A stretch of DNA of 64,000 bases from Bacteroides sp. (GCA_014802435.1 JAAVCG010000006.1:62001-126000); one strand, 5' to 3'. Numbered from the stretch's first letter, positions 34,996 through 45,030 are shown. Notes: generated from the letters alone by a model not told the origin. Translations and numbers: made by a program.

Positions 34996-36288
34996 ATGAA
35001 ATACTTACATAGAATTGTTGACAAGCAGCTCAAGCAAAGATTGAGTTATATGGGAGCCGTCTTAATTGAGGGCCCGAAATGGTGTGGAAAAACTACTACT
35101 GCCGCACAGCAGGCCAAAAGTATACTCAGACTTCAAGACCCTGATATGAGAGAGGCCTATTTGGTGACGGCTCAGACTCGCCCTTCAAATCTTTTGCAAG
35201 GAGCAACTCCCAGGCTGATAGATGAATGGCAGGATGCTCCTATGATATGGGATGCGGTTCGCACTGTGGTTGATGAGCGAGGAGGAGAACCGGGCCAGTT
35301 TATTCTGACAGGAAGCAATTCAGTGGACGATAGCCTCATTATGCATAGTGGGACGGGACGCATTTCCCGGATGAAGATGTATCCGATGAGCCTTTATGAG
35401 TCCGGGGAGTCAACCGGAGCCATATCTCTGCTGAAATTGTTTGATAATCCATTGATGGATATTGACGGCATAACGTCTGAAATGGGTGTTAATGATCTGA
35501 TTCGCGCGGCATGTCGTGGCGGTTGGCCTGCATCGCTAAGGGTTGCGAATACTCCTGAGGCGTATAGGATTGCTCGAGATTATGTTGAGGGGGTTGTGAG
35601 AGCTGATGTTTCTAATATTGATGGTGTTCAGCGCGACCCGGCATTGGCATTGGCCATCATTAGAAGTTATGCGCGGAATCTGTCGACTTTGGTAAAGAAG
35701 TCGAATTTGTTAAAGGACGTCAATGCCATTACAGAGAGCTGTTCGGAGCGTACGTTTGATAGTTACGTCAAGGCTTTGACTCAGTTATTTGTTATTCAGG
35801 ATATATCAGCGTGGTCGCCGGCTGTCAGATCCTCTACGGTTATCCGTCGTACGCCTAAACGAGGACTTGTCGATCCGTCCATAGCAGTGGCAGCTCTTGG
35901 CTTATCGCCTCAAATGCTTGAAATGGACCTTAAGACGTTCGGTTTCATATTTGAATGTATGGCCATACGTGACCTTAGAGCTTATACTCAGGGCGTTTAT
36001 GGCGAAATATCGTATTATCATGACAGATATGACCTTGAGGCTGATGCTGTTCTTCATCTGGATGACGGGCGCTATGCGCTGATTGAGTTCAAGCTTGGAA
36101 GTGCTGAAATTGAACTGGGCGCAAAGCATCTGCTTGAGGTTAAGGAACTCGTGAAAAAGTATAACGAGAAAGAAGGTCAGATTAAACTTCGGGAGCCTGA
36201 CTTGCTGATGGTTATCACCGGGGGAAAAATGGCTTATCGTAGGCCGGATGGCGTTTTGATTGTTCCTCTGGCCTGCCTTAAGGATTAA
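34996..36288 (+). CDS. AAA+ ATPase with DUF4143 domain (locus 1)
   Basis: The 430-aa protein has Walker A GPKWCGKTT (residues 26-34), a Walker B-like PRLIDEWQ, an LTGSN sensor, and a C-terminal DUF4143 region with a PD-(D/E)XK-like pattern EADAVLHL and ALIEFKLG (E-x-K). Such proteins are common in Bacteroidales and archaea; their role is not established, with suggestions ranging from ATP-driven nucleases to defence or toxin-like functions. Codon use is AT-richer than in neighbouring core genes. It converges on the reverse cluster with a 4-nt overlap at 36285-36288. It is the first of three domain-level relatives in the window. Confidence 0.88.
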   Translation: MKYLHRIVDKQLKQRLSYMGAVLIEGPKWCGKTTTAAQQAKSILRLQDPDMREAYLVTAQTRPSNLLQGATPRLIDEWQDAPMIWDAVRTVVDERGGEPGQFILTGSNSVDDSLIMHSGTGRISRMKMYPMSLYESGESTGAISLLKLFDNPLMDIDGITSEMGVNDLIRAACRGGWPASLRVANTPEAYRIARDYVEGVVRADVSNIDGVQRDPALALAIIRSYARNLSTLVKKSNLLKDVNAITESCSERTFDSYVKALTQLFVIQDISAWSPAVRSSTVIRRTPKRGLVDPSIAVAALGLSPQMLEMDLKTFGFIFECMAIRDLRAYTQGVYGEISYYHDRYDLEADAVLHLDDGRYALIEFKLGSAEIELGAKHLLEVKELVKKYNEKEGQIKLREPDLLMVITGGKMAYRRPDGVLIVPLACLKD

Positions 36289-36656
36289 CCGTTAGCATCC
36301 GGGGAAAGGTCGGTTAATTGCGGTTTTCTGTGCCGGTCAAAGTGGCGCAGAATCTGATGAACGGTTGAAATGTTTTGTTGATGTAGCGCCCTGTACTGAT
36401 TGAAGAAATCATACGGTTCGCTGAGGGCAGGAATCAGTGAACTGAAATACTTATGAAGTCGGCGCAGATTTGCTTCGGTTTTTGCAAATTTGTTTGTAAA
36501 TGCAGTTAGCTCATCGTCTGATGAGAATCTGCCTGGGTTTGAGAAGTTATTGAATTCATCCTGAGCTTGCTTGCTGCGTTTGATTGTGGCCTGTATATGA
36601 GCATATATACTGCCGCAAGCAATTAGCAGGAAGCAGATTATGAGGAATGGGGTCAT
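36285..36656 (-). CDS. Small hypothetical membrane-anchored protein
   Basis: The 123-aa protein has one N-terminal membrane helix (PFLIICFLLIACGSIYAHI) and a helical, charged remainder. No family is recognised. Its start overlaps the stop of the polyprenyl synthase gene by 4 nt, and its end overlaps the ATPase gene's stop on the other strand, so it is the last gene of the pta-ackA-ddh-surE cluster. Confidence 0.65.
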   Translation of the reverse strand: MTPFLIICFLLIACGSIYAHIQATIKRSKQAQDEFNNFSNPGRFSSDDELTAFTNKFAKTEANLRRLHKYFSSLIPALSEPYDFFNQYRALHQQNISTVHQILRHFDRHRKPQLTDLSPDANG

Positions 36657-37657
36657 TTGTGGCGGGCGAGGATGTGGGTGAGGAGGGCGAGGAGGTTGGT
36701 GCGGGCGGGGGAGTCCGGGAAGGCGGCGGTTAGGGTTTGGGCGGCGGTTTGGGCGAGGGTTTGGATTGTTTGCCGGGCGCGGGTGATGCCGTTGTTTGCG
36801 ATGGCGAAGTCGATGAGTTCGCGGATTTGGTCAGGGGTGAGGCTGTCGCGGGTGACGAGCGCGCGCATCCGGTCTCGTCCTTCAACCGTGGGGTCAAGGA
36901 GCACGCTGAGCAGCGGGAGAGTCACTTTTCCTTCGCGGAGGTCATTGCCGGTGGGTTTGCCGATGGTGTCGGCCTCGGTGGAGTAGTCAAAAATATCGTC
37001 GGTGATTTGGAAGCAGAGGCCCAGGAGGCGGGCAAATTCGCGCAGTGCGGCCAGTCGGGGGTCATCTGTCTGACATCCGGCGGCGAATGCTCCCATCTCA
37101 GCGCAGGCAATGAAGAGGGAGGCTGTCTTGCGCTCGATGGTGCGCATATAAGCGTCGATTGAGAGGAGATGATAGCGGGCGTTATAGATTTGGTCGAGTT
37201 CGCCCATTGCGAGCTGTCGGCCTAAGGATGCGAGTGAGCCGATGATTCGGATGTCGCCGGTTTCGTTGGCGAGTTGGAGTGAGGTTGAGGTGAAGAAGTC
37301 GCCGACGAGTACGGCGATGTGGTTGTCCCAGATTCCGTTGACGGTCGGTTCGTTGCGTCGCATTTTTGATTCGTCGACGACGTCGTCGTGAATCAGAGAG
37401 GCGTTATGAAGCATCTCGACGGCGGCAGCCGTTGAGATGACATGGTGAGAGGTTTGAGCGCTGAAGAGTTGGGCGCAGAGAATTACCGTAATGGGGCGTA
37501 TTTGCTTGCCTTTTTGCCGCAGGTATTCCGCAATGATGCCGTTCATCATTTCGTTTGATGATTGGAGCGACAACATTATGCGCTGATTGAGTTGCGTCAG
37601 TTGAGGCGCAATGGCTTTGGCGATGGAATCAAGTGAGGCGGCGGATTGTTGAGGCAT
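36653..37657 (-). CDS. Polyprenyl diphosphate synthase
   Basis: The 334-aa trans-isoprenyl synthase carries both Asp-rich motifs: DDVVD at residues 91-95 and DDIFD near residue 215, plus GKQIRP for substrate binding. It extends allylic diphosphates with IPP, most likely to the menaquinone side chain (octaprenyl/solanesyl type), in keeping with menG in this window. The chain length cannot be read from sequence with certainty. It lies 26 nt after surE. Confidence 0.92.
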   Translation of the reverse strand: MPQQSAASLDSIAKAIAPQLTQLNQRIMLSLQSSNEMMNGIIAEYLRQKGKQIRPITVILCAQLFSAQTSHHVISTAAAVEMLHNASLIHDDVVDESKMRRNEPTVNGIWDNHIAVLVGDFFTSTSLQLANETGDIRIIGSLASLGRQLAMGELDQIYNARYHLLSIDAYMRTIERKTASLFIACAEMGAFAAGCQTDDPRLAALREFARLLGLCFQITDDIFDYSTEADTIGKPTGNDLREGKVTLPLLSVLLDPTVEGRDRMRALVTRDSLTPDQIRELIDFAIANNGITRARQTIQTLAQTAAQTLTAAFPDSPARTNLLALLTHILARHK

Positions 37658-37683
37658 CTATTCGGTGGAATTGGGGGGTGGGA

Positions 37684-38445
37684 TTATTCAAAAGAGGATT
37701 TGAGCGAGGGGATGATGTCAAAGGCTGTTTGGTCCGGGCGGATGGGGGTGATTGTGACATAGTCGCGACGGAGCCAGTAGTTATCGCCTGCGGGGTCATC
37801 CGGGGCGAGGTCGACGTATTGGCCGGTGAGCCAGTAGAATTTGCGGCCGAAGGGGTCTTGATAGTCAGCATATTCTTCGGTCCAGCGTCCTTTGCCGCAG
37901 GTTGTGACTTTAATGCCCTTGGGTTGCACTCCGGCGGGCATATTGACGTTGAGGCAGACTCCTTCAGGGAGTCCGGAGTTGATGACGCGGCTGATAATCT
38001 GCTCCATAGCGGGGCCGCAGGGAGTAAAGTCGGCGTCAGGGCGGAAGTCAAGGAGTGAGAATCCGATGGCGTTGATGCCAATCATGCAAGCTTCCATAGC
38101 GGCGCCCATGGTTCCGGAATAGATATTTGAGTTTCCGGAGTTAGAGCCGTGGTTTACGCCGCTGAGCATCAGGTCAGGGGCGGCGGGAAGGATTGCGTGC
38201 ATGGCGAGTTTGACGCAGTCAACGGGAGTGCCGGTAACTGACAGCATCCGGGCACCGTTATAGTCCGGATGCGGGATGATGGAGAGGGGAGAGTTGACGG
38301 TGATTGCGGAGCTTTGGCCGGAGCGGGGGCCGTCAGGGGCCACGGCATAGATCTCGGCCTCGGGCGCCACGGCGCGCATCCTGTCAATCAGGAAGCGCAG
38401 ACCCGAGGCTTGGATACCGTCATCATTAGAGATTAGGATGATCAT
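37684..38445 (-). CDS. surE: 5'/3'-nucleotidase SurE
   Basis: The 253-aa phosphatase dephosphorylates nucleoside monophosphates. Family signatures are ILISNDDGIQASG (metal-binding D8-D9) and LSGVNHGSNSG. The start overlaps the ddh stop by 4 nt. Length is typical. Confidence 0.95.
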   Translation of the reverse strand: MIILISNDDGIQASGLRFLIDRMRAVAPEAEIYAVAPDGPRSGQSSAITVNSPLSIIPHPDYNGARMLSVTGTPVDCVKLAMHAILPAAPDLMLSGVNHGSNSGNSNIYSGTMGAAMEACMIGINAIGFSLLDFRPDADFTPCGPAMEQIISRVINSGLPEGVCLNVNMPAGVQPKGIKVTTCGKGRWTEEYADYQDPFGRKFYWLTGQYVDLAPDDPAGDNYWLRRDYVTITPIRPDQTAFDIIPSLKSSFE

Positions 38446-39332
38446 ACGAGGTGGGCAATCAGTTCTTCACGGTTGCCGGGAAGGAGGTCAATTACGGGGA
38501 TTTCAACCATGGTGTAGGCTCCGGGGGCCTGGCGCATGGAGGCTCTGGCGGCGCCGACGAGAATCTGGGCGGTCAGGGCCGGATTATTGATGGCCATGTT
38601 GAATTCCAGGCGCTGGGAGGGGGTGCGTCCGGAGGTTCCTTTGCGGGTCATGTTGACGCCATGGCCCATATCGCGGACGGCATCAACCGAGGGAACTTCA
38701 AAGACGTGGGTCTCGTCAGAGGCAAAGTAGGGGTCGGCCTTTACTGCGGCGGCCACTTCTTCAATCTTGGCTCCGGGGAGGAGTTCGACGTAGACCATGC
38801 GGCGATGGATTCCGGTGCCCAGGGGGATTGTCATCGAGATGGCATCCTTTACTCCTTCCTTGGAGCGGACACAGACGCTATGGCCCATGCTCATTCCGGG
38901 GCCGAAGTTGGTGTAGGTCACTCCCTTGGGCGCAGCGGCTTCCATCAGGGCACGGACAATGGAGTCACTTCCGGGGTCCCATCCGGCGGCAATGATTGCC
39001 ACACGGCCATTCATGCGGGCTACGTCGCTGAGATGGTGACGCAGGTCGACGATGCTTGAGTGGATATCAAAGGAGTCAACGGTGTTGATTCCGGCGGCAA
39101 GATATTTTGCGGCGTTTTCTTCAACATGGCGAGTTGGAGTGGCAAGGATGGCAACGTCGACATGGCCCAGCTCGGCAATGTCAGTAACCACCTTGTATTG
39201 GCTCAGTTCGGCAGGGACTTCGGCCACGGAGCGGCGGACGATGCCGGCCAGTTCCATGTCAGGAGCCTCAAGGACTGATTCGAGGACGTAACGGCCAATG
39301 TTGCCGTAGCCTACGATTGCAACTTTAATCAT
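38442..39332 (-). CDS. ddh: meso-Diaminopimelate dehydrogenase
   Basis: The 296-aa NADPH-dependent enzyme makes meso-diaminopimelate from tetrahydrodipicolinate in one step, feeding lysine and peptidoglycan synthesis. The Rossmann motif GYGNIGRYV is at the N-terminus; further typical parts are ILATPTRHVEENA, AGWDPGSDSI and FGPGMSMGHSV. It lies 8 nt after ackA in a run of five overlapping or close genes. Confidence 0.94.
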   Translation of the reverse strand: MIKVAIVGYGNIGRYVLESVLEAPDMELAGIVRRSVAEVPAELSQYKVVTDIAELGHVDVAILATPTRHVEENAAKYLAAGINTVDSFDIHSSIVDLRHHLSDVARMNGRVAIIAAGWDPGSDSIVRALMEAAAPKGVTYTNFGPGMSMGHSVCVRSKEGVKDAISMTIPLGTGIHRRMVYVELLPGAKIEEVAAAVKADPYFASDETHVFEVPSVDAVRDMGHGVNMTRKGTSGRTPSQRLEFNMAINNPALTAQILVGAARASMRQAPGAYTMVEIPVIDLLPGNREELIAHLV

Positions 39333-39340
39333 ATTTCTTC

Positions 39341-40543
39341 TTAGAGGTGTGAGACAATTTCTTTGGTGTCGCGGGCAATGGTGAGTTCTTCGTCAGTGGG
39401 GACGACGACAACCTTTACTCGTGACTGCGGGGTGGAGATTATGGTTTCAGTTCCGTGAACCTGGTCATTGACCTGCTTGTCAATTTCAACTCCGATGAAC
39501 TTCAGGGGAGCGCAGACGTTTTCACGCACATCGGTCTGGTTTTCGCCAACTCCGCCGGTGAAGACGATGATGTCAACTCCGCCCATCTCGGCTGCATAGG
39601 CGCCGATATATTTGGTGATGCGGTTTTCATACATGTCGAGGGCCAGGGCAGCGCGTTCGTTTCCGGCCTGATAGGCGGCTTCCACTTCACGCATGTCGTT
39701 GCTGATTCCGGAGATTGCGGCCACACCGCTTTCCTTGTTGATTACTCGCTTGAGGTCTTCAACGGTCCAGCCGTATTTTTCCATCAGATAGGTGAGCGCG
39801 CCGGGGTCAACGTCGCCAACACGGGTGCCCATCATGAGGCCTTCAGTGGGGGTGAGACCCATTGAAGTGTCGATGCTCTTACCGCCGTCGATGGCCGTGA
39901 TTGAGCCTCCGTTGCCAATATGACAGGTGATGATTTTCTGAGTTTTGATGTCCACTCCGAGGATTTCACAAACGCGCTGGGAAACATAGCGGTGGCTGGT
40001 GCCGTGGAAGCCATAGCGGCGCACTTCGGCGTCGGCCAGCAAGTGATAAGGGAGGGCATACATATAAGCCTTCGGGGGCATGGTCTGGTGGAAGGCTGTG
40101 TCGAATACGCCAACCTGGGGCACTGAGGGCAGGAGGTCCTCAATGGCCTTGACGCCGGTCATGTTTGCGGGGTTATGGAGCGGGGCCAGGGGAGTGCATT
40201 CGCGCACTTTTTCCTTGACTTCCTCAGTGATGAGCACTGAGGAGGCAAACTTGGTGCCGCCATGAACCAGACGGTGGCCAACGGCGCCGATTTCATCAAA
40301 GGTCTTGATGCAGCCAACTTCCGGGTCGGTCAAAACGTTGAGCACACCCTTGATTGCGCCTTCATGGTCAACATGGCCCAGTTCGCGCACGGCCTTGGAG
40401 CCGTCGGCGAGCTTGAATTTCAGGAACGCATCGGGGAGCCCGATTTTTTCTACTCCACCTTCGGCCAGGACTTTCTCCGTTTCGGAGTCAATGAGTTTAT
40501 ATTTAACGGAAGAGCTTCCGCAGTTGAGTACGAGAATTTTCAT
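39341..40543 (-). CDS. ackA: Acetate kinase
   Basis: The 400-aa ASKHA-fold enzyme makes ATP from acetyl phosphate. Motifs: VLNCGSSSVKYKL at the start, GHRLVHGG, FHGTSHRYVS and HIGNGGSITAIDGGKS. It follows pta by 26 nt; together they form the acetate-producing branch of fermentation. Confidence 0.97.
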   Translation of the reverse strand: MKILVLNCGSSSVKYKLIDSETEKVLAEGGVEKIGLPDAFLKFKLADGSKAVRELGHVDHEGAIKGVLNVLTDPEVGCIKTFDEIGAVGHRLVHGGTKFASSVLITEEVKEKVRECTPLAPLHNPANMTGVKAIEDLLPSVPQVGVFDTAFHQTMPPKAYMYALPYHLLADAEVRRYGFHGTSHRYVSQRVCEILGVDIKTQKIITCHIGNGGSITAIDGGKSIDTSMGLTPTEGLMMGTRVGDVDPGALTYLMEKYGWTVEDLKRVINKESGVAAISGISNDMREVEAAYQAGNERAALALDMYENRITKYIGAYAAEMGGVDIIVFTGGVGENQTDVRENVCAPLKFIGVEIDKQVNDQVHGTETIISTPQSRVKVVVVPTDEELTIARDTKEIVSHL

Positions 40544-40569
40544 TTAATGTCAGGTAGTGTTTTGGGGTA

Positions 40570-41565
40570 TTAGTTTTGGTTACAAGTCATGATGATGGTC
40601 TTGTAAATATCGTCTACTGAGGCGCCGCGGCTCAGGTCATTGACGGGCGCACCGAGGCCCTGGAGCACGGGACCGATTGCTTCAACTCCGCCCAGACGCT
40701 GAACGAGTTTGTAAGCAATATTGCCCACTTCCAGTGAGGGGAATACCAGGACGTTAGCTCGGCCGGCAACAGAAGATCCGGGGTCCTTCTTGGCGGCAAC
40801 GGAGGGCACTAAGGCAGCATCGGCCTGCATTTCGCCATCAACAATCAGAGAGGGGTCAGCCTCGCGCACAAAGCGGGTTGCGGCAATGACTTTTTCCACT
40901 TTTTCATGTTTGGCAGAGCCCTTGGTTGAGAATGAGAGCATTGCGACACGGGGCTCAATGCCGGCGATATCACGCGCGGTCTGGGCTGATTCCAGGGCAA
41001 TCTGAGCCAGCTGGTGAGCGTCAGGGTCAGGAACCACGGCGCAGTCAGCAAACACGAGGATGCCGTTGGTGCCATAAGGAGACCCTTCAGGCAGCACCAT
41101 CAGGAACGCGCCGGAAACGGTGTCGATGCCCGGGGCGGTCTTAATTACCTGGAAGGCAGCGCGAAGCACATTGCCGGTGGTGTTTTCCGCTCCGGCAACC
41201 ATGCAGTCAGCCTCTCCGGCCTTAATCATCAGGCAGCCCAGATAAAGAGGATCGGCGGCAGTCAGTCGGCTCTGTTCTTCAGTCATACCCTTTGACTTGC
41301 GCAGGTCAAGGAGAATCGGCGCATAACGGTCAATGACGGCCTCATCGGCGGGATTGACAATAGTTGCGGCAGAAATGTTTTTCAGGTTATTTTCAAGGGC
41401 CAAAGAGTTGATGTCATCAGGGTTACCGATGAGGGTTACTTTGGCGAGTCCGTCGGCTATAATGCGGTCAGCCGCGCTCAAGGTGCGGATTTCTGTTCCT
41501 TCCGGCAGAACTACTCGGCGCTGACGTTCGCGCGCCGTAGCGGTCATTTTCTCAAAAAGGTTCAT
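40570..41565 (-). CDS. pta: Phosphate acetyltransferase
   Basis: The start is set at [23 protein letters not shown]; the earlier frame from 41595 overlaps the promoter. The 331-aa short-form Pta (no N-terminal DRTGG domain) converts acetyl-CoA to acetyl phosphate. Motifs include [10 protein letters not shown] and [17 protein letters not shown]. It is the first gene of the pta-ackA-ddh-surE unit, and a reverse TAAATTTG at 41593-41600 lies 27 nt upstream. Confidence 0.96.
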   Translation of the reverse strand: MNLFEKMTATARERQRRVVLPEGTEIRTLSAADRIIADGLAKVTLIGNPDDINSLALENNLKNISAATIVNPADEAVIDRYAPILLDLRKSKGMTEEQSRLTAADPLYLGCLMIKAGEADCMVAGAENTTGNVLRAAFQVIKTAPGIDTVSGAFLMVLPEGSPYGTNGILVFADCAVVPDPDAHQLAQIALESAQTARDIAGIEPRVAMLSFSTKGSAKHEKVEKVIAATRFVREADPSLIVDGEMQADAALVPSVAAKKDPGSSVAGRANVLVFPSLEVGNIAYKLVQRLGGVEAIGPVLQGLGAPVNDLSRGASVDDIYKTIIMTCNQN

Positions 41566-41592
41566 TACTTGAATTATTTGTTTTGTTTGGTG

Positions 41593-41600
41593 CAAATTTA
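41593..41600 (-). promoter_or_regulatory. -7 box of the pta-ackA unit
   Basis: Reverse TAAATTTG, 27 nt before the pta ATG. Candidate -33 boxes on the reverse strand are at nonstandard spacings of 15 or 23 bp. Confidence 0.5.
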
Positions 41601-41710
41601 CGTATTTTTTCTGAACAAAACCGCAAAAAATCTTCCCAAATTTGAAATTTCCCTTTTTTAGACTGAAATCCCCCCATCTTTTGCCTCTCTCTCATCTGCC
41701 GGCGCAGAGG

Positions 41711-41745
41711 ATAAAAAGGCCGCCAACCCATCGCGGGCTGACGGC
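41711..41745 (-). terminator. Rho-independent terminator
   Basis: On the reverse strand an 11-bp stem with two G-U pairs (41735-41745 with 41719-41729) is followed by TTTTTAT. It ends the 1048-aa secreted-protein gene before the pta promoter region. Confidence 0.8.
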
Positions 41746-41806
41746 TCACATAGTCCAAAATAAACTTTAAAGTTATATAATAAAAGTTTTCTTCACTTGG
41801 AAAAAT

Positions 41807-44800
41807 TTACTTGACCAGGACTTTACGGCCATTGATGATGTTGAAGCCCTTGGCGGGAGCGGCAAGTTTGCGTCCTTGCAGGTCATAAACCTCGGTAGTG
41901 GCGCCGGCGGTCACTACGGCGTCAATGCCGGTGGTGTTAACCGTAGCAGAGCGGACTACTCCCTTGAAGTTTGATTCAGCATGGTAGGCGTAGTATTCAA
42001 TATTGCCGTTGGGAACGCGGATTGTGTGTACGTTAGTTCCTTCCTGATGTTCGGCAAGGGTATAGCCGGAGTGGTCAACGGCGGCAGCTCGGCGCTGAGG
42101 AGCGGCGGGGGAAGCTGTCGTAGTGTGCTTATAGTAAACGTCATAGTCATTGGCGGGAGTGGTGAGGGTGATGATGAGCATCGTCGGGTCTGATTCGTCG
42201 ATAGCCGTGGTGTAACCCTCATTGTCCTGCAAGGGTACCATCGTGTTGGGGTTGATGGTGTAGATGGGGAAGAGCTTCTCTTCGCCGTCGGCAAGGGCGG
42301 GAACCTCGTCTAAGTAAGCCTTGAATCCGGGAATATACTGAGCGTTCGGGTCAAACTCTTCATAGACGCGGAAGTTATTGTTAGTAGAGGCATGGAGGGT
42401 GAAGATCTCCTTGTTGTCATCGTTGGCAAACGCGCAGAAGCCGGCTTTGAGGTTGCCTTTGATTTCGCCGTTTGATTCCCGGTCAAAGACTACGGGAAGA
42501 TTGAGGTAGACAATATGGCTGCGGTTTTCATCGTCAGCGCCCTGCTCGAGGTTGGGGTTATTTTCCACGTCAACTTTGCCGTCATAGAAAATCAGGGCGG
42601 GCTGATTGGCGGGGATGATTACTTTACCTTCGTCGTTAGGTTCGATAGGAGTTGCGAGAACGTGGTTAACGTCGTTCTTGCCGGTATAGTCAGCGTCGTC
42701 AAATTCGCCGGTGTAAGCGGTGGTATGAGTGTATTTAGCGGGAATTTCCAGAGCTACGGGAGAATAAACGGAGGTCCAGCCTTCGTTGTCGTTCTGACCG
42801 AATACGTTATAGAAAGTGAGCGGAAGTTCTTCAACGAGTTCAACATACCATTGATGTTCGTCGGTCGCTGAGTTGCCGGAAACGTTAACGGCGCCGGGGG
42901 AATTGCTGACATTGCCTCCGCCATGCAGGTGACGGTGAGCGCCGTTGACAGATGAGCAGAGGATACATCCGCCCAGGTGCTGGTGTTGAATCTTGAAGAC
43001 GTGGCCGGCATTGTCAGCGTCCGTGAGCATCGGAACCCAGTTTGAGGTGGTGCTGTCAAAGTCAGGAATGACGAGTCCGGTTTCAAAGCTGACGAGAGTA
43101 TATTCGCCATTGGTTGTGCCGTCAAGATAGAAAATGGTGTTGGGATAAGTTGCCTTATCTTCGTCAACCAGTTTCATCAGGTTGTAGGTCTTTCCGTTTT
43201 GTTCAAGCTGGCCCCAAGCGTCAGACGACAGGTATTTTCCGCTTTTTTTGTTCTTGAAGCGATAGAACTTTCCGGGTTCGATTTCCTTGAACTGGAGGTT
43301 GCGGAAGTCAATGTCTTCAACGGCTTGCAGGGCAACGGATTCTTCAATCTGCTGTCCGGCGTCAATCTGACTCTGCAGCTGGCGTGCATTGGCCAGTTTT
43401 TCAAGGAAGTCGTTGGTTTCATTATTGAATCGGCCGGGCTGCCAACCAATCAGGTCCTCGCCGCCCCAGTAGCCGATACGGCGCAACGCGGCGGCAATGT
43501 TTTTGGCATTATAGTCTTCAACGGCCTTGAGGAACTCCTCATTTTCAGCTGAGGGGATGGTGTTTTCGGGGAGCCCGAGAGCCTCCATATCGCGAGCTTC
43601 CAGGGGGAAAATCTGGAGGATGCAGTTTTCGTCAGGGTTGGAGGTATGGTAGATTGAGAAGTAACCGTTGTTGGCATAGTCATTTACGTAGGCATCTGTA
43701 GTGCCATCAATCTTGAGATAGAACTGATTGTCAGTTGAGTTATGGACAAGATTGAAGTAAGTAACCTCTTCGCCATAGACTGCTTTTGCGTTGTTATAGC
43801 TGCCCTGAGCGTTGGGGGTAAAGGATACGGCCCATTCGGGCTTGTAGAGGTTATGCAGCGAGAAGGTGTTTAACTTTTCTCCCGGCTTGAAGAACCAGAG
43901 ACGCTCGGGAATCAGACGGCTGAGTGTTTCGTTGCCGCCGATATTGTTGCGGATTTCTTCAGCGTCGAGCATATAGCGCAGAGCCGTAGGAGAATCGCCG
44001 GGCTTGAGGCTTATGCGGTAAACTATGTTTGCCTCGAAGTCATACTTCCAGTTGCCCGTAACGGTAAACTCCTTGTTAGTGGCTGAAACGATGAGGTCAG
44101 AGCCATTGACGGAAGAGACCGTAGCCTCTTCAATGCCGCCATATTCTTGAGCAAGTTCAAGAATGTAAGGCTCGGCACTCTGTCCTTCATAGGCTTGAAC
44201 CTCCAGGGTCATCCCAACTCCGTTCCAGTCAGGGAAATTAACCGTGATAGGAGTTGATTCCGAGGCCTTGACGGGATAGAAAACCACTTGGGCAGTTTGG
44301 TTGCCGGTAGTCATCTTCTGATAAGAGACGAAGGCGAAGCTTGCGCTTGAAACGGGGTCTTTTTCATTGTAGCTTTGCCAATAAACGGTATTAGAACCGT
44401 CGTTGGCAAACGTAGCATTCGTCATCTTAATAAGATAACGGTTATCCTTCAGGGGGTCATCGTCTTTCAAGATTGAGGCATCAGTCTTGTCGGCGACGGT
44501 GAATTGGCCGATTGTCAGCGGGCGGCCGCCGATAGCGCCGGTGCCGTCAGTGGCCTGAGCGTTGTGTTGGCCGGTGTTTGCACGTCCCTGAATTGAGATG
44601 TAGTGATTTGAATAGAGATTTTGAACGGTGAAATTGTCCGTTCCGTCAACAAACTCGAGCCTGAAAATCTTGTTTGCGTTTGCTTCGCCGGCGGGGCTCA
44701 TTGCGGTAACGCCGTCATAATTCCAGTGGAACTGTTCGCTTGACGTGTTGGCCGAATAGAGGAAACCGGAGCGGGGAGCCTCTTGCTTGTTAAACTGGAG

Positions 44801-44953
44801 GCAATAAAGGGCACCCGGGTGAGCTTTCATCTTGGAGATGACCTCAGCGGCGGTTCCGCTTAAGGGTTCTCCATCCTGAAAATAGCGGACATCGGCCCAG
44901 GCGGTGGAGACGCACATGAGGGTCGCCGCACTTAAGAGTAAATGCTTTTTCAT
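41807..44953 (-). CDS. Large secreted protein with YDLQGRK tail
   Basis: The 1048-aa protein has a signal peptide (MKKHLLLSAATLMCVSTAWA). Parts resemble carbohydrate-binding beta-trefoil/ricin-type repeats, for example NLYSNHYISIQGRAN near residue 115 and GKFYRFKNKKSGKYLSSDAWG near 595, the latter ending EHQWYVELV. The C-terminal part reads as Ig-like. The tail has YDLQGRKL and ends IINGRKVLVK. No hydrolase active site was recognised. A glycan-binding surface protein is the best guess. A reverse TAAATTTG at 45031-45038 may be its -7 box, 77 nt upstream. Confidence 0.82.
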   Translation of the reverse strand: MKKHLLLSAATLMCVSTAWADVRYFQDGEPLSGTAAEVISKMKAHPGALYCLQFNKQEAPRSGFLYSANTSSEQFHWNYDGVTAMSPAGEANANKIFRLEFVDGTDNFTVQNLYSNHYISIQGRANTGQHNAQATDGTGAIGGRPLTIGQFTVADKTDASILKDDDPLKDNRYLIKMTNATFANDGSNTVYWQSYNEKDPVSSASFAFVSYQKMTTGNQTAQVVFYPVKASESTPITVNFPDWNGVGMTLEVQAYEGQSAEPYILELAQEYGGIEEATVSSVNGSDLIVSATNKEFTVTGNWKYDFEANIVYRISLKPGDSPTALRYMLDAEEIRNNIGGNETLSRLIPERLWFFKPGEKLNTFSLHNLYKPEWAVSFTPNAQGSYNNAKAVYGEEVTYFNLVHNSTDNQFYLKIDGTTDAYVNDYANNGYFSIYHTSNPDENCILQIFPLEARDMEALGLPENTIPSAENEEFLKAVEDYNAKNIAAALRRIGYWGGEDLIGWQPGRFNNETNDFLEKLANARQLQSQIDAGQQIEESVALQAVEDIDFRNLQFKEIEPGKFYRFKNKKSGKYLSSDAWGQLEQNGKTYNLMKLVDEDKATYPNTIFYLDGTTNGEYTLVSFETGLVIPDFDSTTSNWVPMLTDADNAGHVFKIQHQHLGGCILCSSVNGAHRHLHGGGNVSNSPGAVNVSGNSATDEHQWYVELVEELPLTFYNVFGQNDNEGWTSVYSPVALEIPAKYTHTTAYTGEFDDADYTGKNDVNHVLATPIEPNDEGKVIIPANQPALIFYDGKVDVENNPNLEQGADDENRSHIVYLNLPVVFDRESNGEIKGNLKAGFCAFANDDNKEIFTLHASTNNNFRVYEEFDPNAQYIPGFKAYLDEVPALADGEEKLFPIYTINPNTMVPLQDNEGYTTAIDESDPTMLIITLTTPANDYDVYYKHTTTASPAAPQRRAAAVDHSGYTLAEHQEGTNVHTIRVPNGNIEYYAYHAESNFKGVVRSATVNTTGIDAVVTAGATTEVYDLQGRKLAAPAKGFNIINGRKVLVK

Positions 44954-45030
44954 TGTGTTTTTTTGATGGATTGTATTTTTTTGATGGATTGATAATTATT
45001 TGCAAAATTATGAAAAAAATCTCACATCCG

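Noticed and set aside
41552..41758. 68-aa reverse frame upstream of pta
   Set aside because: It spans the pta promoter and the upstream terminator hairpin and has no coding character.
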